A DNA stretch of 64,000 nucleotides from Planctomycetota bacterium. Lineage in GTDB: Bacteria > Planctomycetota > UBA8742 > UBA2392. The notes under the pieces were generated by a model. That model worked only from the letters and a program-made list of their open reading frames with translations. It searched no databases and was not told the DNA's origin. The translations under genes and the position numbers were made by a program. The DNA lies in assembly GCA_019636195.1 (NCBI GenBank), contig JAHBYA010000001.1:224642-288641 (forward strand), read 5' to 3'. This document shows, one piece after another, positions 57,619 to 64,000 of this stretch; position 1 is the first letter of the stretch; each line of letters begins with the position of its first letter.

Positions 57619-58610
57619 CCATCGCTCTGTGGACCAGCCGGGTGCCCGCCATCTGCCTTTGCCGATGGCGGTTCACCCGGTGGGGCCTCGATAGCGTCAC
57701 CCTGTGGCGACTGCTCTGGTGTCATCTTCGGGGGAATTGCGTCGGTAGGTTGTGGCGTTGCTTTCGGGAGCGGCTGAGCGTGTCCAGTGGACTCCTGCGC
57801 TTCCATTCGTTCCTTGGTTTGTCGCTGTAGGCGTTTCCTCCGGTCCTTTTGGCCCACTTGCCGCAGAATTTCCCGCACCGACTTGGCGCTGCGGAAAATC
57901 GCCAATGGCGGGTGGATATTCCCTCTGACCTCCAGAAAACCCTCGGGCAAGTGCCATGTGCCGTCGTCGCTCTGGAACGCTCCAAGAGGCGGTCTGCCCC
58001 GGCCACCGGGTTTCCAACTGATCGGAGTAGCTGAAACATCGGGATGCTCTGCATGAGGTCGGTCTGGTTTGATCTCCTGCTCGACGCTTTTCCTCCTGCG
58101 CATTCGCGGCGCACCGCTTCTACTTTTCTTGGCTTGTGTTCTTGCCGGACGTGGCTTCCTATTACTCTGTGAGCCGATCCCGTGCGGAACTCCGCCGCGT
58201 CTCTCGGATGGGTACTCTCGATTCAACTTGCTAATCTCCATCCATTCCTTGAGGAGCGCCCGGACAACGGTCGAGGCGTCTGGCAGGTCGGGTCCGGTCA
58301 TCAGTGCACCGACCTCCCACGTCAACGCTTGCACCAGTCGTCGGAGAACCTCGCGTTCCTCCGTGCCGTTGCACGGCAGAGAAAGCAACACCGGCCTCAA
58401 TGAGCCCCGAAAGTTGCTGACTTGAAGCATCATCGCCTTTCCCCTCACTATGTCCTTCACGACTATGGCGGGGTTTATCAGCGCCGCTGCCAGCACCGAT
58501 TGAAGATGCAGGCTGATCTGCGCGACTTTCATGCCGCTGGTCAGGTTCTCGAAACGATCTGCTACTGGGCGCTCGCAAAGTACGCGCAACGCAACCACTC
58601 TTCTGTTCAT
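57615..58610 (-). CDS. hypothetical protein with Pro/Lys-rich C-terminus
   Basis: A 331-residue protein, not recognised. The first 130 residues are ordered-looking (VVALRVLCERPVADRFENL, REVLRRLVQALTWEVGAL), then a basic linker and a long Pro/Ala/Gly/Lys-rich C-terminal third, likely disordered. AAAGGA precedes the ATG. It follows the DUF932 gene by 36 bases on the same strand, so it belongs to that operon, and converges with rep. Nothing identifies a function; the basic disordered tail could bind nucleic acid. Confidence 0.6.
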   Translation of the reverse strand: MNRRVVALRVLCERPVADRFENLTSGMKVAQISLHLQSVLAAALINPAIVVKDIVRGKAMMLQVSNFRGSLRPVLLSLPCNGTEEREVLRRLVQALTWEVGALMTGPDLPDASTVVRALLKEWMEISKLNREYPSERRGGVPHGIGSQSNRKPRPARTQAKKSRSGAPRMRRRKSVEQEIKPDRPHAEHPDVSATPISWKPGGRGRPPLGAFQSDDGTWHLPEGFLEVRGNIHPPLAIFRSAKSVREILRQVGQKDRRKRLQRQTKERMEAQESTGHAQPLPKATPQPTDAIPPKMTPEQSPQGDAIEAPPGEPPSAKADGGHPAGPQSDG

Positions 58611-58646
58611 GGTTCTGTCCTTTCTCTGTGTTGTGTTTTCTGTTGC

Positions 58647-60134
58647 TCAAGCAGCGCGGGACTGTGGGGCTTGCGTCGAGACCAGCCGTGGCCGAAACAG
58701 CACAAACTTCTCGCCTACCTTGGTCTCGCCGGTGGCCAGTGCGCCTGCCAGTTCTTCCATCGCCACCTGACGGTCGTGGGGCTGGTCCTGTGCCACGCTG
58801 GTCAACGCACGGGTCACGTCCAGCAGGGTCGTGCGGCCCGGTGTGAACTGCTCCATCGACTTGAGGATGTCGTCCAGCAGGCCGTCGCCGCCCGGAATCG
58901 CGGAGATCAGGTGCTCGGTCACTTCCTTCACCCGGTCGCTCTTGAGTTCCGTGTCCTTGAGCTTGAGGAATTTCCGGCAGTTGTCCTCGAAGCTGTTCAG
59001 GTCGAACACCTGCTTCATTGCGTCGGTCATCTTGGAGATGACCCACTCCATCGCCTTCTTCTTCGTGCCGTCGCTCTCGTACTCGTCAGCCTCGCTGATG
59101 ATGCTGCTGACGTGGGTGCGCTTGAGCGCCTTGGCGAAGACCACGCCGTTCGTGCAGATCGTCTCGAACAGCATCGGCTGAATTTCCGCCGAGCCACCGC
59201 CCGTCTCGCTGTTGCTGATCCGGGCCGCTGGCAGCACGAGGTGCTGGTTCGGGTTGTCGTGCGGCACGTTGAACCTTCCGCCAAGGGCGTAGCTCGCTCC
59301 ACCGGGGTAGTGGTAGACCGGCTGGCCACCCTCGGCTTGCGTGATGCGCTCGGCGTGGAGGATGCCCCTGTCCGGGTTGCGCAGGTCGAAGGCGAAGTTG
59401 GGGTTGACGAGGCCCAGCGTGCAGCCCGTGACGCTCAGGTGCTGGTCGAACATGAACGCCCCGGTGATCGCACTGTCGCCACCGTCGCCCTTGTTGCCGC
59501 CGCCGATTTTCCCCGTGGCGAGACCCAGCGCAATCGTCACCATGTCCAGCGTGCGGATCGGGAAGTAGCGGTCAGAGAGCAGGGCACGGCACTTGTACCC
59601 GTCGTCCGTGCGGAAGGTGCGGACGAACACCGCCTTTTCCTCACCGGCCTTGCCGCGTGTGTGCTTCTCGCCGTAGCGGCGGCTCAGGAGTTCCTGCACG
59701 TTGACCGCCGCCAGAGCCACGAGGCCCCGGTCGGAGTTGTCACTCAGCAGGCGCTTGAGGTACATCGTCGGCACGCCTGCCTTCTCGCCGATGGCCGTGT
59801 GCTGGCAAAGCTGTGTCAGCACGTGCTCGTACAGGCTCAGTGACACCGCGCTGAGTACGTTGTTTGCATTGAGCCCCGGCACGTCGATCAACTCCAGCAT
59901 CAGCCGGAAGCGGTCCTCGACGCCCTCGTTGGTGAGCGACTGGATCGTCACCATCTTGCAGCGCAGGTTCTTGTACGGCACGAGGAAGTCCTTGGCACGC
60001 TCCTGCATGTCGCGCACTTCCTTCACGAACTCCTCCACCGGCTGGTAGCTCGTGCGGACTTTGCGGGCCGTGCGGCGTGCCTGCTGCACGTCGTCGGTGT
60101 CGAAAGCCGGGGTTGCTACCGCTTGCTCTGTCAT
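58647..60134 (-). CDS. DUF932-like protein
   Basis: A 495-residue protein of the DUF932 (phage/plasmid-like) family. Typical segments are FRTDDGYKCRALLSDRYFPIRTLDMV near residue 175, then the region NPNFAFDLRNPDRG and the C-terminal YESDGTKKKAMEWVISKM. DUF932 proteins occur in plasmids and phages and are of unknown function; some are linked to transcription or recombination. AAGGAG precedes the ATG at 60134. It is in the minus-strand operon with the genes at 57615 and 60441. Confidence 0.8.
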   Translation of the reverse strand: MTEQAVATPAFDTDDVQQARRTARKVRTSYQPVEEFVKEVRDMQERAKDFLVPYKNLRCKMVTIQSLTNEGVEDRFRLMLELIDVPGLNANNVLSAVSLSLYEHVLTQLCQHTAIGEKAGVPTMYLKRLLSDNSDRGLVALAAVNVQELLSRRYGEKHTRGKAGEEKAVFVRTFRTDDGYKCRALLSDRYFPIRTLDMVTIALGLATGKIGGGNKGDGGDSAITGAFMFDQHLSVTGCTLGLVNPNFAFDLRNPDRGILHAERITQAEGGQPVYHYPGGASYALGGRFNVPHDNPNQHLVLPAARISNSETGGGSAEIQPMLFETICTNGVVFAKALKRTHVSSIISEADEYESDGTKKKAMEWVISKMTDAMKQVFDLNSFEDNCRKFLKLKDTELKSDRVKEVTEHLISAIPGGDGLLDDILKSMEQFTPGRTTLLDVTRALTSVAQDQPHDRQVAMEELAGALATGETKVGEKFVLFRPRLVSTQAPQSRAA

Positions 60135-60177
60135 GGTCTGTCTCCTTGGGTTGGGAAAGAAAACTGTGATGGGTTGA

Positions 60178-60355
60178 CTAGCCTTCGGGGTAAAACGTGC
60201 TCAATAACTGTGCTGCTTTCTCCTGATGCTGCACACCGTGGTCCCCGGCCAGAGCGCGGCGCAGGAGAGGCTCCGCCTGCTTCCAGAAGTTCACGGCGGT
60301 AGCCACCAAGGCGGCGTTGTCATGCGCCTCCTCGATGCCGACACCTTTCAGCCAC
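60178..60355 (-). pseudogene. open frame abutting the 57-bp palindrome, probably truncated small gene
   Basis: The frame encodes LKGVGIEEAHDNAALVATAV, a helical segment that continues with NFWKQAEPLLRRALAGDHGV, plausible protein. But its only ATG lies inside the palindrome at 60399, so the original 5' end may have been replaced by the palindrome. No clear ribosome binding site is found for an internal start, so whether it is translated is doubtful. Confidence 0.35.
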
Positions 60356-60359
60356 GCTG

Positions 60360-60416
60360 CGGGTGCGGATGGCGTTTTGCGCGAGCGAAGCGAGCGCAAA
60401 ACGCCATCCGCACCCG
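60360..60416. repeat. 57-bp palindrome with 23-bp perfect arms
   Basis: The arms 60360-60382 and 60394-60416 are perfectly complementary over 23 bases around an 11-base spacer (GAGCGAAGCGA). It lies within the minus-strand operon between the genes at 60441 and 60134, so it would form a very stable RNA hairpin. It resembles a small mobile palindromic repeat (REP/MITE-like) and may have landed in an existing small gene. Confidence 0.9.
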
Positions 60417-60440
60417 ACGAAAATTTCTGGGGTGTCCCGG

Positions 60441-60689
60441 CTACTCTGGTTTCTTGAGTTCCACGGTGATGGTCTTGGTGCCATCCGGCTTGGACTCGAC
60501 AACCATGACTACGCCGTATTCACCGTGGGTGGCGATGTACGTGGTTTTCGTCGTGGCGATGTACCGCCAGCGGATGCCCGTGGCGTCTCTGAAAAACTTG
60601 CCAAGTCTCTGGGGCTTCCTGCTCATCACAAAGTCGAAAAACGCCTTGCTGATGGCGTCCAAATCGAACCGCTTGAGATCATCTTCCAT
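60441..60689 (-). CDS. small protein of unknown function
   Basis: An 82-residue protein starting MEDDLKRFDLDAISKAFFDF, then a beta-strand rich part (WRYIATTKTTYIATHGEYGVVMVVESKPDG) ending in KKPE. AGGAG is well placed before the ATG. The first part is helical and acidic. It is in the minus-strand operon, 72 bases after the gene at 60762, and its end lies about 25 bases before the palindrome. No function is evident. Confidence 0.65.
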   Translation of the reverse strand: MEDDLKRFDLDAISKAFFDFVMSRKPQRLGKFFRDATGIRWRYIATTKTTYIATHGEYGVVMVVESKPDGTKTITVELKKPE

Positions 60690-60761
60690 GTTGATGCTCC
60701 TGAAAAAGAAAAGGCCGCCACGAGGCGGCTGGTTGAAGGACTTCGTGTGTACGGCCCTCGC

Positions 60762-61073
60762 CTACTCTTCCTCGTGTTCGTGGCGGTTGATCGCCTCGGC
60801 CTGATCGTTGCGCACAATGGCTGCCGCTACCCGCAGGCGCTCAAGAAACGTGTCCAAGGGCGTGACTTCGACGCTCACGTCCTCAGGCTCCAAGGTCTCG
60901 CCGTGGGCATCGACCGCGTTGGCTGCAACGCCATCTAGCAAAGTCTCCGCCTCCGCTTGCACTTGGCTTCTGCTGACGCCTTTCAGGATGCACGTGGCAA
61001 GCGAAACCCGTTGCGGATCGCGCTCACCGGCCACAAGAACCTCCGTGTAGAACTCCACCATGAACTCCGGCAT
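60762..61073 (-). CDS. small acidic protein of unknown function
   Basis: A 103-residue protein with MVEFYTEVLVAGERDPQRVSLATCILKG, then a Glu/Asp-rich helical part and RHEHEEE at the end. It has no cysteine cluster and no membrane segment. GGAG precedes the ATG at 61073; a second Met four codons later could also be used. It lies 156 bases downstream of the zinc-ribbon membrane gene and 72 bases before the next small gene, in the same operon. Function unknown. Confidence 0.6.
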   Translation of the reverse strand: MPEFMVEFYTEVLVAGERDPQRVSLATCILKGVSRSQVQAEAETLLDGVAANAVDAHGETLEPEDVSVEVTPLDTFLERLRVAAAIVRNDQAEAINRHEHEEE

Positions 61074-61229
61074 GACCTGCTCCTCATCGGGCGTGGTTCC
61101 AAATGACCAGCAGGCCGTCGCCCGAGGCGGCAGCCGGTCGTCGATAGGAAAACTTCTGTGGTCGTCAGGCGCGGCCTGTAGGGCACAAGCGCCTTCAACA
61201 GTTGAATCAGCGGCGAGTCAGCGAGCCAC

Positions 61230-62045
61230 CTACCGGCTCAAGGCACGTATCAGGCCCTTCTTGCGCCGCAAGCCGAACCAGAGCCAAGCGAGACCCAGCA
61301 CCGGCGAATTGAATAATCCCGCCGCTAGCAACCAAGTCAGCCACTGGCCCTTTGCTTCGTTGGGCAGCGCCACAGCGAGCACGACCGTGACAATGACTGC
61401 CAATCCCACCACGAGGACGGGCACAAGCAACAGCCCTACCCATGGAAGCCAGCGCCAGAGTTTCAGCTTGCGTATCAATTCAGCCGTGGCAGCCTCCTCG
61501 ATGGCCAACGCAGCGAAGTCCGGGCGCAGCGTGTCATCCGCTCGCGGTCGTGTGGTTACAGCACTTGGCGTTGTTGCACCGTAAGCCGTTTCTGCCTGAC
61601 GGTCGTCCGCGACGGCCATCTTTTCCGCCACACGGGACAGGATTTCCCGCAGCCTGACCTCATGCTCCTGCGACTCGTCGATTTGCAGGCGGTTTACGCC
61701 TTCCAGAAACTCCTGCGCCTTGCCGGAACGCACGACCTGCTGGGCCATAGCCTCCAGCGTTGCATCGTTGTTCAGGCGCTCTGCGGCCTGAAACAAGTCC
61801 CGCTTATGCCCTTGCTGCTCGTCCAGATACTCGTTCAGGTCATCCAGAGACTTTTCCATCGCGTCGAGGTCAATTTCCCCCAGCAGCCGGGCAAATTCCT
61901 CAGCCTCGGGAGAGGCCGCAGGCTGACGCCCCTCCCAGTCCAGATGGCACGGGGTGCGGCAGAATCCGCAGCGGATCAGGCTGGTGCCATCCTTCACGTC
62001 CAGCATGGCGCTGCACTGCGGGCAACGAACAGGGTGCGTCTTCAT
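61230..62045 (-). CDS. zinc-ribbon protein with two C-terminal membrane helices
   Basis: A 271-residue protein. Residues 8-33 form a zinc ribbon (CPQCSAMLDV then RCGFCRTPC). A charged helical region follows (about 45-170, DAMEKSLDDLNEYLDEQQ), then two membrane helices (about 195-220 and 235-260) and a basic end (RRKKGLIRALSR). GGAGG precedes the ATG at 62045. It is the first gene of the minus-strand operon, divergent from the XRE regulator, and shares the palindrome-bearing promoter gap with it. Function unknown; the zinc-ribbon/helix layout recalls the island protein at 38804. Confidence 0.7.
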   Translation of the reverse strand: MKTHPVRCPQCSAMLDVKDGTSLIRCGFCRTPCHLDWEGRQPAASPEAEEFARLLGEIDLDAMEKSLDDLNEYLDEQQGHKRDLFQAAERLNNDATLEAMAQQVVRSGKAQEFLEGVNRLQIDESQEHEVRLREILSRVAEKMAVADDRQAETAYGATTPSAVTTRPRADDTLRPDFAALAIEEAATAELIRKLKLWRWLPWVGLLLVPVLVVGLAVIVTVVLAVALPNEAKGQWLTWLLAAGLFNSPVLGLAWLWFGLRRKKGLIRALSR

Positions 62046-62081
62046 CCATCCTCCAGCGCCCGCTCGCGGCGGGCCAGTTGT

Positions 62082-62120
62082 AGAGGATACAGTGCATGAT
62101 CGGCGTGCACTATATCCTCT
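62082..62120. promoter_or_regulatory. operator-like palindrome between divergent genes
   Basis: AGAGGATACAGTGCA (62082-62096) and TGCACTATATCCTCT (62106-62120) are inverted with one mismatch in 15 and a 9-base spacer. It lies 36 bases from the minus-strand start and 37 bases from the XRE start, well placed to control both. TATATC/GGATA elements within it could be -10 boxes. Confidence 0.7.
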
Positions 62121-62157
62121 GACGACGAGTAAACTCTACACCCCTAGCTTGGTTCCC

Positions 62158-62367
62158 ATGCTGGGAGCCGAGCTAAAGAAAGCACGCGAAGCGGCAGGGC
62201 TGACGCAGGAAAAGCTCGGCTTCAAGGCCGGAGTTCACCGCACCTACGTGAGCATGTTGGAGCGGGAACAGGCGTCCCCGACCGTGGACACCCTCATCCG
62301 TCTCTGCAAGGCGTTGAAAGTCCGAGCTTGGGAACTAATTCGACGGGCCGAGGAAGGCCGACGTTGA
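62158..62367 (+). CDS. XRE-family regulator (controller-like)
   Basis: A 69-residue helix-turn-helix protein: MLGAELKKAREAAGLTQEKLGF, then HRTYVSMLEREQASPTVDTLI. This size and pattern match XRE regulators, including the controller proteins of restriction-modification systems. The start at 62158 is chosen because the HTH domain begins there; no Shine-Dalgarno is clear. It faces the palindrome at 62082-62120, which probably is its own operator, and lies 177 bases upstream of the DpdA-like gene, which it may also control. Confidence 0.85.
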   Translation: MLGAELKKAREAAGLTQEKLGFKAGVHRTYVSMLEREQASPTVDTLIRLCKALKVRAWELIRRAEEGRR

Positions 62368-62544
62368 GACGGGTAGTGGCCACCTGCGCGAAACACCACC
62401 TGTCGGAGTTCGCCATCGATGCGACATCAGAGCTGTCAGAAGTAGCCGTTGTCGGCTTCGCCCCGCATCGTTAGTCTATCTCACGCAGTCCTGAGAAATC
62501 GAATTCCTTGCTAGCCCTAAGCGACCCTCCCAACGAGCCCCGCG

Positions 62545-64000
62545 ATGTCGTTGCACGAGCACACAAACACGGCCTCAGCTCCTGCATCGCCAGTGCAGCA
62601 GCGTGAACTCTGGGTACTCGGTTGTTCGGCAGACAAGGTTCAGGACGCCGGGGAACTCCCGGCACTGTCCCGTTACGACGGGCCTGCGTTCAAGATCGTT
62701 CGCTCGTACATTCGGGATCATCTGTGGCCATCAGGGCTATCCATAGCCGTACTCTCGGCCAAGCATCGGCTGATAGGGGCGCTAACACCATTGGCTGACT
62801 ACGACCTGCGGATGACGCGGGAATTGGCGCAGGGAATGCGAGCAGAGGTAACGGAGTCGCTGGAGACTCTGGGCAAGCAACACAAGAGCGTAAAACTCGT
62901 TCTCGGCAAAGATTACCTGCCCGCCATAAACAACGACCTGCTGCATCGAAGCAAGATCAACCCTGAGGTCATTCAGGGCGGCATCGGTGAAAAGTTGCAT
63001 TTCGTCAGCAAGCAGCTAAAGGTGCTGGGCAAGGGGCGACCTCGGAAGTGCACACGACCCGAGAAGGGTAGTCGTCCGCTGTACTTCCTGCCTGACTGGG
63101 ACGACTTTCTTGATGTGAACTTCGACTTCATCGCGGATAAGTTCTCGGCAGGAAAACGGGATCAGCGCGTCCAGAAGCACAGCATCGAGTTGATGAGGCC
63201 GGACAACCTTTGTGACGGCGTGCTGGTTAGCTTGGCGCAGCACATGGGTTCAAAGGGCCTACTGAAAAAGCACGGTGCATTGACGATGGACGCCCTTGCG
63301 CCGCGTTCAGTCAGAAGCCACTTTTGCCTGAACCAAGACCAGTGGGCATTTGGCGACTGCGGGGCGTTCTCGTATGTGGCCGAGAAGGAACCCGCGATTT
63401 CCGTTGAGAAAGCCGTTGCCCTCTATGATCTGTTTGGTTTCGACTTTGGCGCGAGCGTTGACCACATCCCTGTGCCCGAGATTGTCGATGCCAACGGCAG
63501 GCGGCGCAAGCTCACTCGGCAGGAAAGGCAGGCCCGCGTTGAAATCACCCGCGAGAATGCACGCGAGTTCATCGCCGTTTGCGAATCGCGCAAAGCACGA
63601 TTCAATCCCGTTGGCGTGATTCAGGGGGACAAGCCTGAGGACTACGCTAACCAACTGCGGCACTACCGCGACTTTGGCTATGAAGAGATTGCGCTCGGCG
63701 GTCTCGTGCCACGCAGCGATGACGAGATCGTCGAAATCGCCAGTCTGGTTCGTAAGCGACTCAAGCGGTTCGGCAAATGGAACCCGTGGATTCATGTCTT
63801 TGGCGTCTATCGACCAAGGGTTCACGGTCAACTGCGCGAGCTGGGGATCAACAGCTTTGACTCGGCCACCTACTTCCGAAAGGCATGGCTGCGGTCCGAC
63901 CAGAACTACCTCGGCGTTGACGGAAAGTGGTATGCGGCGATTCGTGTGCCGCCCACTTCTGACCCAAGGACGCTCGTTCGTCTAAAAGCGTCAGGAGAAT
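62545..64000 (+). CDS. DpdA-like DNA transglycosylase with N-terminal DUF6884-like domain (partial, 3' end outside the window)
   Basis: The frame from ATG 62545 is open to the window edge (485 residues visible). Residues 20-125 look like DUF6884 (VLGCSADK, LSAKHRL). From about residue 225 the protein has the tRNA-guanine transglycosylase pattern: DCGAFSY (Asp271, the general-base position of TGT), VDHIPVPE (306), GVIQGD (360), ALGGLVPR (385) and FDSATYFRKAW with Asp439 in the nucleophile position. TGT-like proteins of this type (DpdA) insert 7-deazaguanines into DNA. In-frame stops at 62512 and 62518 fix the start region. The remainder of the dpd genes would be beyond the window. Confidence 0.8.
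   Translation, partial: MSLHEHTNTASAPASPVQQRELWVLGCSADKVQDAGELPALSRYDGPAFKIVRSYIRDHLWPSGLSIAVLSAKHRLIGALTPLADYDLRMTRELAQGMRAEVTESLETLGKQHKSVKLVLGKDYLPAINNDLLHRSKINPEVIQGGIGEKLHFVSKQLKVLGKGRPRKCTRPEKGSRPLYFLPDWDDFLDVNFDFIADKFSAGKRDQRVQKHSIELMRPDNLCDGVLVSLAQHMGSKGLLKKHGALTMDALAPRSVRSHFCLNQDQWAFGDCGAFSYVAEKEPAISVEKAVALYDLFGFDFGASVDHIPVPEIVDANGRRRKLTRQERQARVEITRENAREFIAVCESRKARFNPVGVIQGDKPEDYANQLRHYRDFGYEEIALGGLVPRSDDEIVEIASLVRKRLKRFGKWNPWIHVFGVYRPRVHGQLRELGINSFDSATYFRKAWLRSDQNYLGVDGKWYAAIRVPPTSDPRTLVRLKASGE

Larger units (their letters stand above)
56065..64000. mobile_element. second, plasmid-like mobile region (left end near the tRNA, right end outside the window)
   Basis: From the tRNA to the window end the genes are of plasmid/phage type: small HTH, HUH-type Rep, DUF932 protein, small unknown proteins, XRE regulator and a DpdA-like DNA-modification protein. 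No chromosomal housekeeping gene is seen. The integrase and the other boundary are not in the window, so the exact limits are not known. It may have integrated at the 3' part of the same tRNA. Confidence 0.55.

Noticed and set aside
60320..60502. Minus-strand frame of 60 codons across the palindrome
   Set aside because: Most of its peptide is the translation of the palindrome itself.

Overview
The window is GC-rich, densely coded bacterial chromosome. No gene in it settles the taxonomy. The unusual 2-hydroxyacyl-CoA dehydratase-activase pair, a type II pseudopilin cluster with glycine/threonine tails and dispersed TCTGTGTCCA-type repeats would fit a planctomycete or another deep-branching Gram-negative heterotroph, but that is only inference.

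Positions 1-33400 are ordinary chromosome: the start of an ABC-transporter-like gene, fpg, an RqcH/NFACT gene, a receiver-PilZ protein, valS, an orphan RND pump with an inserted PDZ domain, two small genes, an Rrf2 regulator overlapping a giant double activase, a coiled-coil/PDZ protein, the 2-hydroxyacyl-CoA dehydratase-like partner, nuoD-nuoE, a membrane protein, gspG and three further pseudopilins, dnaE, thpR, an adenosine-kinase-like gene and a nuclease-helicase (DUF2075) gene.

Positions 33405-56026 are an integrated mobile island. A 37-bp direct repeat of the 5' half of tRNA-Gly(CCC) flanks it. The left copy is a dead fragment; the right copy is part of the intact tRNA gene (55990-56064). 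A tyrosine recombinase and a probable directionality factor lie beside the left end. The cargo is an ORFan, a small three-gene operon, and a ten-gene co-directional operon of about 14.7 kb (40333-55080) that looks like an anti-phage locus: SNF2 helicase, DUF4268 nuclease-like protein, SIR2, HerA, type III-like Mod and Res, an Mrr nuclease, a TIR-like membrane protein, an RNase H-fold DUF429-like protein and a PD-(D/E)XK-like protein.

From 56065 to the window end a second mobile region follows: a small HTH protein, a HUH (rolling-circle) replication initiator, a DUF932 protein with plasmid-type small genes, a 57-bp perfect-arm palindrome, and a divergent XRE regulator with an operator-like palindrome. 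At the right edge is a DpdA-like transglycosylase with an N-terminal DUF6884-like domain, open at the window end. This suggests a 7-deazaguanine DNA-modification system continuing outside the window. The two adjacent elements make the region around this tRNA-Gly gene a defence hotspot.
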